From: Hippasteria phrygiana
Taxonomy: Eukaryota; Echinodermata; Asteroidea; Valvatida; Goniasteridae
Assembly: GCA_037893225.1 (NCBI GenBank)
Contig: JAZGUH010000276.1
Span: 2,356,001 to 2,420,000 of the forward strand
Length of the DNA stretch: 64,000 nucleotides
Reading direction: 5' to 3'
The notes below the pieces were generated by a model. It did no database searches. It saw nothing but the letters and a program-made list of their open reading frames with translations, and had not been told where the DNA came from. Of the stretch, positions 51,801 through 60,425 are shown in pieces (position 1 is the first letter of the stretch; each line of letters starts with the position of its first letter). The position numbers and the translations under genes were made by a program.

Positions 51801-52884
51801 GACTCTCTCAACTCGCCTATCCAGCACAGGTCAAGGAATGCTCTCATACCAACTTTAGAAAGTCCGAAGTGTGGCATACCTGGGATACATTCTTTTCTAA
51901 ATGGCAGAATTTAATGAAGGTTAAGCATTGATTAATTTGTTGTTTTGTTTGCAGGTCATCAGTCTTATTTTATCCGACATCATTGGCAACCAGCTAGACA
52001 TGATTGCCAGCGGGCCGACTATCCGCGATGCTTCAACCCCGCAGGATTGCTTGGACATTATTTGTCGTCTCGGTGCAACCGACTCCATCCCCAAATATGT
52101 CCTCGACTTCTTCCAAGAGAAGGTTGCCATGGGAACAACCAATGAGAAACCAGGACCACCGTCATGTGACCACGTACTGAACGTCTGCATCGGGCATAAC
52201 AAGTTAGCCGCTGACCAGGCCAAACGCCATGCAGAGAAATCGGGTTTCACAGCGATGTTGCTCTCTACGGACCTTTCTGGAGAGGCGAGAAAAGTTGGGA
52301 AAATGTTTATTGATGTGACAACCTACATCTGTCAACTATACGACTCCAAGCAAAGTCAATCTGCAGACCATGATGTAAACAAGACTGGTAGAGACTTGGT
52401 CATTGCGCATGGATTACAAGAAGAAACTCTCAAAAAAGTTCAAGCAGTTGTAGACACTGCATTCGAAAGGAAATCTCCAATATGTTTGATCTGTGCTGGT
52501 GAAACTACAGTAACCGTGTCCGGCACGGGCAAGGGCGGTAGGAACCAAGAGATGTCATTGGCTGTCGCCATAGCAATGAACGACCAATCAGACTTGAAGA
52601 AACTTTCACACGATGGCTACCATGTTGTATTTCTTAGTGGCGGGACAGATGGCCAAGACGGACCAACGGATGCCGCCGGCGCATTGGCCGATCCAAATCA
52701 GGTGACACTGGCCAGCCAATCAGGAATCGATGCCAAGGCCTTCCTTGATAATAACGACTCGTATTCGTTCTACAGTCAGCTGAACGATGGGAAGGATTTA
52801 CTGAAGACCGGTTTGACCGGAACCAATGTGATGGATATTCAAGTGCTTCTAATCTTTCCTGCAGATCCTAGTATGTATAAATAA
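45781..52884 (+). CDS. GLYCTK: glycerate kinase, class II (GLYCTK; complete, 6 exons)
   Basis: Exons 45781-45807, 48239-48379, 49370-49518, 50783-50934, 51654-51829, 51955-52884 total 1575 nt, 524 residues plus stop; human GLYCTK has 523. The enzyme phosphorylates D-glycerate with ATP in serine and fructose catabolism (family product 2-phosphoglycerate), in cytosol and mitochondria. Exon 1 gives MLRMLCSGA, a short basic start compatible with a mitochondrial signal. Then come YVVGFGKAVIGM (about residues 62-73), EGAKNNLPD, SGGGSSLLPSPIPPITL, ELNTVRKHLSRLKGGGL, SLILSDIIGN and ASGPT, all characteristic of the N-terminal GckA/DUF4147 domain. The MOFRL domain has GKGGRNQEMS (about 407-416) and SGGTDGQDGPTDAAG (about 443-457). 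No key motif is missing. Exon 1 is assigned from position, frame and donor quality, so it is slightly less certain than the rest. Confidence 0.96.
46241..46435. repeat. palindromic element, arms about 90 bp
   Basis: ATAAGCCTTATCGGAAATAC and CCTGGTTGAGACGTCACAAT at left are mirrored by ATTGTGATGTCTCAACCAGG at right, meeting at GGGAGCAATGTTTGCTCC. Imperfect outer arms, near-perfect centre (GGGAAGGAAAAGGGAGCA). No TSD identified. Confidence 0.82.
46901..47020. mobile_element. GTTGTAGTC-family hAT-type MITE, copy 5 (minimal, no minisatellite)
   Basis: 120 bp, CATTGTTGTAATCAAGTC to GACTTGATTACAACTTG, with the core AAGCTGTTCAACTAAAC..GCATTCCTTTGTCATT. Flanks CCAGGCAC and CTAGTCAC match at 6 of 8. 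It shows the element without expansion. Confidence 0.85.
47785..48000 (-). repeat. GTGCAGCCAAGCG interspersed repeat
   Basis: One of five relatives (about 229-465, 54455-54610, 55735-56040, 63210-63375). They share GCAGCCAAGCGTAACAYACACAATA, then AACAATGG, a GTATAGATG..CCAGGTGGT block and TCAAGGGGTTAA-like ends. Possibly a TTAA-target MITE, but the termini vary. Confidence 0.7.
48239..48379 (+). CDS. GLYCTK: GLYCTK exon 2
   Basis: 141 nt, phase 0 both ends. Acceptor CATTCCATCTAG, donor TACAAG|GTAAAT. It encodes DARTEKLKQDARSIFAAGVE, AVLPHRMVAETL and NGRQYK, matching the LAEQARQLFESAVGAVLP region of the human enzyme. Confidence 0.92.
49370..49518 (+). CDS. GLYCTK: GLYCTK exon 3
   Basis: 149 nt. 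It encodes VDHNVYVVGFGKAVIGMVGA, then GVASVPFGIQEALRKAGR. The donor must be GGAAGGAG|GTTGGT: the better-looking donor TTG|GTATGT six bases on would put a stop codon at the very start of exon 4. Confidence 0.9.
49655..49850 (+). repeat. tRNA-derived SINE with distinct tail
   Basis: GCAAGCTCGGTGGTCTGC and GTGGGTTCGAGTCCCACC (perfect 5-bp T stem with B box) form the tRNA-like head. The tail CTTGGAAAGCACTGAGCATA / GAGTGCTTCATACACT recurs at 14220-14265. Different tail from the 30829 family. Confidence 0.75.
50487..50645. repeat. two tRNA-SINE halves in head-to-head inverted orientation
   Basis: On minus, 50562-50487 reads AGGTCACAGGTTCCAATCCC then TCAGTTTTCTTTTTCACTTT. On plus, 50563-50645 reads AGGTCGCAGGTTCAAATCCC then ACAGTTTTCTTTGTTCACTT. 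They share a tail with 30829-30953. Located in GLYCTK intron 3. Confidence 0.8.
50783..50934 (+). CDS. GLYCTK: GLYCTK exon 4
   Basis: 152 nt. Acceptor CAATATTTTCAG, donor TCAG|GTCAGG. It encodes DMLPASESRVTIMEGAKNNL, PDSDSQRAAERITELTEGLR and EGDLLIVLVS, up to the split Gly codon of the SGGGSS loop. Confidence 0.93.
51422..51609. mobile_element. GTTGTAGTC-family hAT-type MITE, copy 6
   Basis: CACCTGTAATCAAATC to GACTTAATTACAACTCTG, with CACAAGTCATCACAAGT repeats and the core AAGCTATTCAAATAAAC..GCATTCCTTTGTCATTG. The flanks show no clear duplication. It ends 44 bp before exon 5. Confidence 0.8.
51654..51829 (+). CDS. GLYCTK: GLYCTK exon 5
   Basis: 176 nt. Acceptor TTCCCCGACAG, donor GCACAG|GTCAAG. 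It encodes GGSSLLPSPIPPITLQDIYQ, GTKGSTIAELNTVRKHLSRL and KGGGLSQLAYPAQ. Confidence 0.95.
51955..52884 (+). CDS. GLYCTK: GLYCTK exon 6 (terminal; MOFRL domain)
   Basis: 930 nt. Acceptor TTTTGTTTGCAG, then VISLILSDIIGNQLDMIASG. It contains HVLNVCIGHNKLA, ICLICAGETTVTVSGTGKGG, RNQEMSLAVAIAM and VVFLSGGTDGQDGPTDAAGA, and ends NVMDIQVLLIFPADPSMYK with TAA at 52882-52884. Confidence 0.97.
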   Translation, partial: VISLILSDIIGNQLDMIASGPTIRDASTPQDCLDIICRLGATDSIPKYVLDFFQEKVAMGTTNEKPGPPSCDHVLNVCIGHNKLAADQAKRHAEKSGFTAMLLSTDLSGEARKVGKMFIDVTTYICQLYDSKQSQSADHDVNKTGRDLVIAHGLQEETLKKVQAVVDTAFERKSPICLICAGETTVTVSGTGKGGRNQEMSLAVAIAMNDQSDLKKLSHDGYHVVFLSGGTDGQDGPTDAAGALADPNQVTLASQSGIDAKAFLDNNDSYSFYSQLNDGKDLLKTGLTGTNVMDIQVLLIFPADPSMYK

Positions 52885-52989
52885 AAAAACAAAAAACAGG
52901 ATTTATGAGAAAAATATTGTCTATTTTTACATTGATGTTCACAGGAAAGATGGCAAAAAGTCATTGCAATTAAACTGTATGATGAACCA

Positions 52990-53090
52990 GTTAACACTAT
53001 GAACATCTAACAAAAGAAAACCCACGCAGTCCTTTGTTACAAACAAAGGACTGCGTGGGTTTTCTTTTGTTAGATGTTCATAGTGTAAAC
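52990..53090. repeat. 101-bp near-perfect hairpin in the GLYCTK 3' UTR
   Basis: Arms 52990-53038 and 53042-53090, 49 bp with one mismatch, 3-nt loop ACA; the arm runs GTTAACACTATGAACATC to GTCCTTTGTT. It starts 106 nt after the stop codon. Origin may be a snap-back MITE. Confidence 0.92.
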
Positions 53091-53910
53091 ACTTTATTTT
53101 GTAAAGGAGATCAGAGAGCATCAATTAATCAAAATGTGAACATCATCTCACCTGTGATTTAAAAAAAAAAAATTCGGACATTTTGCCACTTGAAATGTAC
53201 ATTTTTATAGATCAGATGATGCCCCATAGGGAAACTAATTCATTAAAGTTTTAAAGTTAAACCCATTGTGCCAATGCTTTTGAAATATAAAAATGACATA
53301 TGTCTGCTATATACATTGTAATAGCATTTAAGAAGTTCTTGAAACGGGCAAATATGCCAAGATAAATCAAAAGAAATGGCACTTGTTACATCGAAATTAA
53401 GATCGGTTTGACTTGTACACACAGTTTATTCATTCAAGCAAAAGTTGTTTGCAAACCATGGCCATATTATTTCCTAATCTCATACAAGCCACCGGCAGAT
53501 ATTTTGTAGAATCAGAAATGTTGGGTTTAGTGCAGGGAGTAACTGTTCAGTAATTTCGAAACATTTTTATTTCCTTAGTTTTCTTTGTTGGCTGGGATTG
53601 GCATAAAGCCCACTTGAGTTTCTAGATGATTCTCACTAAAATAAACCACAATTTGAAAATGTGAATAACTAAACATGAAACCTGAAAAATGTTGAAACTT
53701 TAACACGTTCTTCACCTTGCTTGCGGAAACTGCATCAATTTGTTTTATTTAAAATACTCCACATATGAACAACTCAAATTGTATTGAGAGTTACATTTAA
53801 AACATCACAAGTTTTATCCAATGACATACATTATTTCTTTTTAATGTTCCAATAACCGCTAGTTTGGAATTTGTCAACAGATCTTGAAGCCAGCACAAGC
53901 AAAATGTGAA

Positions 53911-53916
53911 AATAAA
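53911..53916 (+). terminator. candidate polyadenylation signal of GLYCTK
   Basis: AATAAA followed within 15 nt by GT-rich GGTGATTGTTTATATC. An earlier AATAAA overlaps the stop codon itself and is unlikely to be used. Confidence 0.4.
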
Positions 53917-54840
53917 ACAAGGTGATTGTTTATATCTTCTTAAATAAATATCGCCAAGTTGATTAAATTTAATTTATTTTGTAATTTTTGCATTTACATC
54001 AGTGTCTGGTCGAGGACAGTATACATGTACATGTATACATTCTTATGAAAAATAAAAGAATCTGCCAAATGATTCAATTTATTGGTTTTGTTTTATATGT
54101 AACCATGTGCTCTATAATTAAGAATACAGAATCCCTCAAAGATCTTCACAGAGAAGGTGATGTTATTGAACACCATCTTTCAATGCAGGGTTTTTGTGTG
54201 CGTGTGCACTATGCTCGAAGTAAGCATTTGGGAATATGTGACCTGCAGACTCTCATATTCAAAAATAAGTACTGGGGCTGTTTTTAGTATTAAATCAAAA
54301 ACGGCTGAAGAGCTGGACTTTTTCAGATTTTCTGCTTTTACAGATGGGTAGTTCTAATGGGTGCATTCATGAGAAATCCAAACCTTTTGAAGGACACTAC
54401 TTCTTGGTTCTGTTGTTTTTAGTTTTTGTTACCCCTTCTGGCCAGCCGTTATCAATTAGATGACGGTATATGCCAATACGGGCTTGTTCAGCCGAGTGTA
54501 ACACATACAATAAGCAAACAATTGGTTCTATATAGATGACGGCCAGGTGGTCTTTTTCAAACTGCTGCTATGGCCGTCGTGTGTATTCAATGGGTTCTAA
54601 AAAACTGCAAACTCCCTACTCAGAAGTGAGCCCTCGTGTGGCCTTTTGGTTTTTTTCAAAATTGCTTTTTCTGTGACTTCATGACCCTAACCCTCTTTTC
54701 GCTAGGTCCCCTCCTGAATCAACAAAAAGTCTTTTGTTGACTGCAGAAATTTCCAAATCTTAGATATCAGATTTGGCATGGTTTACAAGATTTTTTTTGG
54801 AAGTCTATCCCATTTCTGAATGAACATCTGAAACGATCTG

Positions 54841-55179
54841 GGGCGTGTTTTCGCGACTGTGACCAGAAACATGTTTCAGCTTTGGTCATTGGTTGGGCGT
54901 TTTGGCGTCTTCGGTCATGGTTGCGTGACGTCATTGTTTCGACCAAACGAGAACCGAAGTCTAACCGACGTCTTTCTCTTTTCAACCATTCCTCTTCTTC
55001 GACGTCCTTCACCAGATACTCAAACTCTTGCACAACTACTCGCTCTTCCGCCATGTTTGTATATATCGGTCAATGACAGTTTCTGGTTCTGCGTTTTCTC
55101 GCGCCTGCGTAAACATGTTCCTGGTTATCGTTTTGACGTCACAAATATGTTTCAGGTTGCGGTTCGCGAAAACACGCCC
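54841..55179 (-). mobile_element. 339-bp TIR element carrying an ORF fragment
   Basis: Ends GGGCGTGTTTTCGCGA / TCGCGAAAACACGCCC are perfect over 16 bp (15 plus central match) and similarity resumes at GAAACATGTTT / AAATATGTTTC. A minus-strand ORF starts at 55054: MAEERVVVQEFEYLVKDVEE then EEWLKRERRRLDFGSRLVET, which looks like a domesticated or transposon-encoded N-terminus rather than chance. PIF/Harbinger is possible but unproven; no target duplication found. Confidence 0.65.
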
Positions 55180-55277
55180 ATGGTGGAAGTCATAATTGGA
55201 GTAAACACTGAGAATCACCTGACACTCAAACAGGAACCACACTTGTGACTGCAGGTACAAGAAACATCTGGGATACT

Positions 55278-55283
55278 TTTTAA
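55278..55283 (-). terminator. candidate polyadenylation signal (ATTAAA) of the small membrane-protein gene
   Basis: ATTAAA on the minus strand about 96 nt beyond the stop codon at 55379-55381. Confidence 0.4.
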
Positions 55284-55378
55284 TTCCGGTCGCTCACTCC
55301 AGGAACATTCCAACGAACATTATGGTGTAATACAGCAGCTCTTCGAGGTGTAGAAATCCAGGAATCAAGTTTGTGTCA

Positions 55379-55424
55379 TCAATCTACTTTGGTATGTTGA
55401 GCGGAAGGCACGCCCTCCTGTGAC
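55379..55424 (-). CDS. small membrane protein, exon 3 (terminal)
   Basis: Acceptor CCATTTCTAG, then G TCA CAG GAG: SQEGVPSAQHTKVD and TGA (complement of 55379-55381). Confidence 0.68.
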
Positions 55425-57778
55425 CTAGAAATGGACAAAAAGATCATTCTTTTTGAACAAAAAACAAGAATGCTTGCTCCAAAAGGCTATATTTTGAGTG
55501 AATCTGGCCAGGGGGGGGGGGGGTAAAAACAGAAGTGAATAAAGTGTTACTGAAGTAAATTTACCTTCGAAAAATTAATTTTACAACCTATAATTTTTAA
55601 GTGTACTAAATATCCAAAGGTGAAATCACTTCAGTTTGTAATTTGTACCTAAAGGATGTCATTACAGTGCCCTCATTTGCTAAAAGAAATTGCCTATAAG
55701 TGAAGCATTATTGTGGCACACCCTGTGCATCTGGCTGTTACTGATGGGATGCTTGTAGTATACCAAGAATGGGCTGCACAGCCAAGCATAAACGCAAACA
55801 ATAGCCACTACACTGAATAGAGTGGTCCTATTCATCGCACTTGTAGCCCCCTTTCAAGGGAATAAAAGTTTTTTATTTGAAAAAGCTCCATCTATTCATT
55901 ACACTCCCATTCAAGAACAATATAGTTGAAACATGAATGGATTGAGTATGCACAGGAATGCGTGTATAGATGTCAACTGACCAAGTGGTCTTTTTCAAAC
56001 CATGGCTATGGCCGCCATCCGTATTCAAGAGGTTAACACTGCTAAAACCAGAACCTCTCTAAAAGAGAAAGGACTTCATTGTGAGGTATGAGTCTTTAAC
56101 ACTAGAACATTAAGTTGCGTCATTCCATAAATTTGGGGTCCAAAAGTGTGACATTTTTTGGGTGTCCCTGTTACACCTGACCTGTGTAATTTCCATCAAG
56201 TATCATTAAAATTGACTTCACACAATTTGTTTTACTTGTTTGGCAGGTACTTTGCTTTACACAATCACTCTTTAAAGAATGTGTCCTGAACTGCAAAATC
56301 TTACACATGTATGTCACTATGTAACAGAGGAACCAAAAATGTCACACTTTTGGACCCCAAATTTATGGAATTTAGGTAATGTTACAAGCCCTGAGACTCT
56401 AACAAGTTTCAGGTTGAACTGTTCATACTCAAGAGGTATGTTGGATAATCTGGAGGATGAATTTGATTTAATGAGTCATTTAAATGTAAATTAAATTTAG
56501 CAAAGCACTTCAAAAAAATCACCCGTCTAAAATGTACCCTGGAAACTAATCAGTACTTTGCGTTCAATAAATAGGTCAGTTTTTTGGTTCAAAGGGAATA
56601 TTTACCTTTGTCTTGTTGGTGTGTACTGTCCACCTGAAAGAAGGATAAGTAAAGTGTCATTGAATACAAATCTGTTGCAAAAAAGGCTGGATAAAAGTAC
56701 TGTACTGAGGGCAAAAGCCACCCCCACTGTTCCTTTTTGTTACGGAAACAGTCATTTCACGAAACCTTGTGCAATTGCCTAATGCCAAATTTTACTGCGT
56801 ACGTTGCACAACATCTCTGACATTTTAAAAATCGATTTCACAAAAGTTACGCATTGCATAAGTCGCCGACTTGCGCCACAGAATAGCATACATGTAAACT
56901 TACACTCGTTTAAGGTGGCGTATGTTGTGCAACACCGAAATAGCTGAGCGTGAGCATCCCAGAGCAACGAGTTGCTTGAGTTATTTATCAAATTCACTAG
57001 ATTGTTTCAGAGGGAAATGATCATCCACTGCAGGTTTATCTGTGAGGTATTTCCGGCAGTTACTACCAATCAGAGTTGTAGTCGAATCCCTGCAAGTCCT
57101 TTCGCAAGCCCAGTCAGAAGTCCTTTCATAAAGCTGGTCACAAGTCCTTTCATAAAGCCAGTCACAAGTAACTGGATGAACAATGACAAAGAAATGCCTT
57201 TGTCAAAGCTCATTTGAATAGCTTGTGATTGGGATTAGGACTGGAGGGCTTGTGATGGACTCGACTACATCTCTGCTACCAATTTGTGAAAAGCTTTAAA
57301 ATGGTGCCGCCACAGTTATTATACTCGAACAGGTCATCGTAAAAGCGGCATTCACTCTCACACACGATGTATAACAATGTTGAGTGAAATCGGCTGCAGG
57401 TCTGTTTGACCAGAATGGACCAGGTCCGTTTGACCGACCTTTTTTTCTTTCTTGTTGACTTTACGGGTAACATACTTGACCCCCTGCAGAAATTCTGGAT
57501 TGCCCCTACTTCCCCATACATGGGATTAAACATCAATGCCACTCGGACTTATTCATTCTAGGATATCTACCTTGCAGCATGAAGGTTTTGGATATCTCCG
57601 CTCCATACAGACGCCATGCAAGGTGTATCAGAATGACGAGGACCACCAACGTGTAGACACACCACCAACACACTCGAGTCTGGAAGTCATCGGAGTAATA
57701 CAACCCCCTCAAGAGGCTCGCAAAGTTGAAGATTTCCTGGAGAATGCCTGATTGGCTGCTGCTCTCTTGATCTGCCAT
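55379..57778 (-). CDS. unrecognised 93-residue single-pass membrane protein (3 exons)
   Basis: Exons 57778-57571, 56633-56606 and 55424-55379 join in frame (282 nt, 93 residues plus stop). Splice sites: AAG|GTAGAT, CTTTCAG|GT, AAAG|GTAAAT, TTTCTAG|GT. The product has a polar N-terminus (MADQESSSQSG), an amphipathic stretch (ILQEIFNFASLLRGLYYSDD), one hydrophobic segment at about residues 37-57 (VCWWCVYTLVVLVILIHLAW) and a polar tail ending PSAQHTKVD. No signal peptide cleavage motif is obvious. I do not recognise the family. The conserved phases across three small exons, including one of 28 nt, argue for a real gene. A TCGTTTCCCAG directly before the ATG could be an acceptor from a 5' UTR exon. 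It converges with GLYCTK. Confidence 0.72.
56118..56376. repeat. inverted repeat, arms about 44 bp
   Basis: CATTCCATAAATTTGGGGTC at 56122 and its complement at about 56355-56372; the arms continue through CAAAAGTGTGACATTTTT. Spacer of about 170 bp. It lies in intron 2 of the small membrane-protein gene. Confidence 0.82.
56606..56633 (-). CDS. small membrane protein, exon 2 (28-nt microexon)
   Basis: Acceptor CTTCTTTCAG, donor CAAAG|GTAAAT. It encodes GQYTPTRQ with split codons on both sides that fit exons 1 and 3. Confidence 0.65.
57071..57275. mobile_element. GTTGTAGTC-family hAT-type MITE, copy 7 (with TSD)
   Basis: 205 bp, CAGAGTTGTAGTCGAATC to GACTCGACTACATCTCTG, flanked by a perfect duplication CTACCAAT (57063-57070, 57276-57283). 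It holds AGTCCTTTCATAAAGC repeats and the inverted core (TGCCTTTGTCAAAGCTCATTTG). It lies in intron 1 of the small gene. Confidence 0.93.
57571..57778 (-). CDS. small membrane protein, exon 1 (coding part)
   Basis: ATG at 57778-57776; encodes residues 1-69 including the membrane segment; donor CTGCAAG|GTAGAT leaves one base of a Gly codon. Confidence 0.78.
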
Positions 57779-57959
57779 CTGGGAAACGATTCCAGTTTGC
57801 TCAGTGAAATAACACTAGACAATGGTTAAATGCAGATATAATAAATAAAAGCAACCTGTCACACTAAATGCCATCAACAACTGTCAATGACCTTGTTTTA
57901 GAATTTCCTTGTGGGGACCTTTACATCTTTTTGTCCTCTATTAATTATACAGTTTCCAC

Positions 57960-60425
57960 TCATCTAAGTAACTTGGACCCTATTTATTGCCTTTTTTAGT
58001 CCGAGTAACTGGGACCCTTTATCACATTTTAAAAACGTTTGGACATGATCTGGCGATAGTAGGGTCCAAGGCAAGTCTCTACATTGAACTGGTTATTTAG
58101 TAAAAGTGTCTGAAGACCAAACAAAAACATCAGATTTCACGCTTAAAATGGCCACCAAAATACTAGATATGCCACCTGAGATACAAGTGGAGTTCCGGAA
58201 TTAAACGGTAAATTTCACTTTTTATTTGGATGGTAAGTAAACCTTGGTACCTTCATCTGATCATGGAACTCTACTTGTTCAGATGGTGGCGTATCTTGTA
58301 TTTTGGTGGCCGTTGTAAGGTTGAATTCTGATGTTTTTGTTGGGATTTTAGACGTATTTAATTAATGAATAGAAAATCGTCGTACGCGTACTTGAACCCT
58401 ACCCCTAGAACTATGGGGTTCCCGACATGAACCCCATAGAAAGACGCCGATTTTTCCCATAGGCTAGTACAGCAAGAATAAGAAAGTCATTCCCATGCAC
58501 TCACGTTTCTACTGTGCGCACGAAAACCGCTGAACGGTTTCCCCCAAAAATCCCACTAAGCCTCATTTACATCCTCACCTTGTGTGCGCCAAGCAAAAAA
58601 ATCGCCTGAAGCGGTTCCAATTTTCGAAAAAAGGGAAAAAATTTCTTTGATCCGTACTGACAGCGAATGACACGACATGCACAATGCGACTGACTGTTGC
58701 CGGCCGGCCGGGTCATGTGCGCGGGTCGGACCAGACAAGCTCATGATTATTCATGTCAAAAATCTGAAGTACGGCGCGCACGGCATGCACTGCCGTCGTG
58801 TCCGTTACTGTCCGCATCGCGCGCATCGATCACTACGTACACGTACACATACACGTACATGTTTCCAGTACATGCACTAGTGATCGATGCGCGCGATGCG
58901 GACGGGTAATGGACACGACGGCAGTGCATGCCGTGCGCGCCGTACTTCAGATTTTGTACATGAATAATCATGAGCTTGTCTGATCGGACCCGCGCACATG
59001 ACCCGGCCGGCCGGCAACAGTCGCATTGTGCATGTCGTGTCATTCGCTGTCAGTACGTATCGGAGATTTTTTTCCACTTTTTTCGAAAATTGGAACCGCT
59101 TCAGGCGATTTTTTGCTTGGCGCACACAAGGTGAGGATGTAAATGAGGCTTAGTGGGATTTTGGGGGAAAACCGTTCGGCGATTTTCGTGCGCACAGTAG
59201 AAACGTGAGTGCATGAGAATGACTTTCTTATTCTTGCTGTACTAGCCTATGGGAAAAATCGGCGTCTTTCTATGGGGTTCCTGTCGGGAACCCCATAGTT
59301 CTAGGGGTACTTGGACCCTACTAAGTACTAGTACTACTAAGTACTATCGCCAGATCATGTCTACTTCCAAAAATGTAAGGCTCTCCGTTAGCCTTACAAG
59401 GATATTCCTTTTTGGACCCCGTAACTCAATGGGATTTGCAATACGCTCTTGCGATATCAGTTACAATGTTCCAGAATTCCACTTTCCCAAACCTTAATCT
59501 CCCCAGAAGGTTATCCAATCCCTCCTACATATCTTTTAGACTTTTGCGGCCCATTTGCGGAACATTGAAACGGACAATTTATTGAGTAATGGAGTTTTTA
59601 CTCACCGACCGACGTATGCAGCCAAAATGAACATGGCGTCGCACAGCTGACTGATACAACTGTACAGTCCACCAGAATGCGCATGCGCGTAGATTTTTCG
59701 AAGAAATTTGGGGCTCGACCATTTTTTGAAGGAGGGGGGTGCATCTTGTCTACATCGCGCAACGGTACGGCGATGTGTGCATGACGCGCTTTACACATCG
59801 TTGTGTGTGTTTGAACATTCCTTCGGTTTTAAAATGAACATTTACGGAATCTTTTTGGTGCTGATTAATAGTCGGTATTGCAACATTATAACGTTCAAAA
59901 TTCGCTGACATTCAGTTTTGCGTTTGTTTTTGTATGCGGTATCTAATCTGGATAAAAACATACATTCCACACACCACCAAAGCGCGATGTAGACAAGATG
60001 CCCCCTCCTTCAAAAAATGGTCGAGCCCCAAATTTCTTCGAAAAATCCAAGCGCATGCGCATTCTGGTGGACTGTATCAGTCAGCTGTGCGACGCCATGT
60101 TCATTTTGGCTGCATACGTCGGTCGGTGAGTAAAAACTCCATTACTCAATAAATTGTCCGTTTCAATGTTCCGCAAATGGGCCGCAAAAGTCTAAAAGAT
60201 ATGTAGGAGGGATTGGATAACCTTCTGGGGAGATTAATGTTTGGGAAAGTGGAATTCTGGAACATTGTAACTGATATCGCAAGAGCGTATTGCAAATCCC
60301 ATTGAGTTACGGGGTCCAAAAAGGAATATCCTTGTAAGGCTAACGGAGAGCCTTACATTTTTGGAAGTAGATCATGTCCAAATGTTTAAAAAGGCGATGA
60401 AGGGTCCAAGTTACTCGGACTAGTT
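57960..60425. mobile_element. compound palindromic element: three large inverted repeats inside shared ends
   Basis: Outer ends TAGTCCGAGTAACTGGGACC (57997) and GGGTCCAAGTTACTCGGACTA (60402-60422) are inverted. Inside are palindrome 1 (about 58110-58345, spacer about 65 bp), palindrome 2 (about 58384-58836 against 58879-59323, spacer about 40 bp) and palindrome 3 (about 59355-59765 against 59982-60374, spacer about 215 bp). GATCATGTC(C/T)A junction sequences recur between them. All ORFs inside are mirrored on both arms and not credible genes. No transposase was seen. Confidence 0.85.

Larger units (their letters stand above)
52885..55378. other. convergent 3' regions of GLYCTK and the small membrane-protein gene
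   Basis: It holds the GLYCTK 3' UTR with a hairpin (52990) and a likely AATAAA (53911), a GTGCAGCCAAGCG-type repeat (about 54455-54610) and a TIR element (54841-55179). No exon recognised. Confidence 0.6.

Noticed and set aside
58556..59125. several 60-95-residue ORFs on both strands
   Set aside because: Mirror images from the arms of a palindrome; the same peptide appears on both strands.
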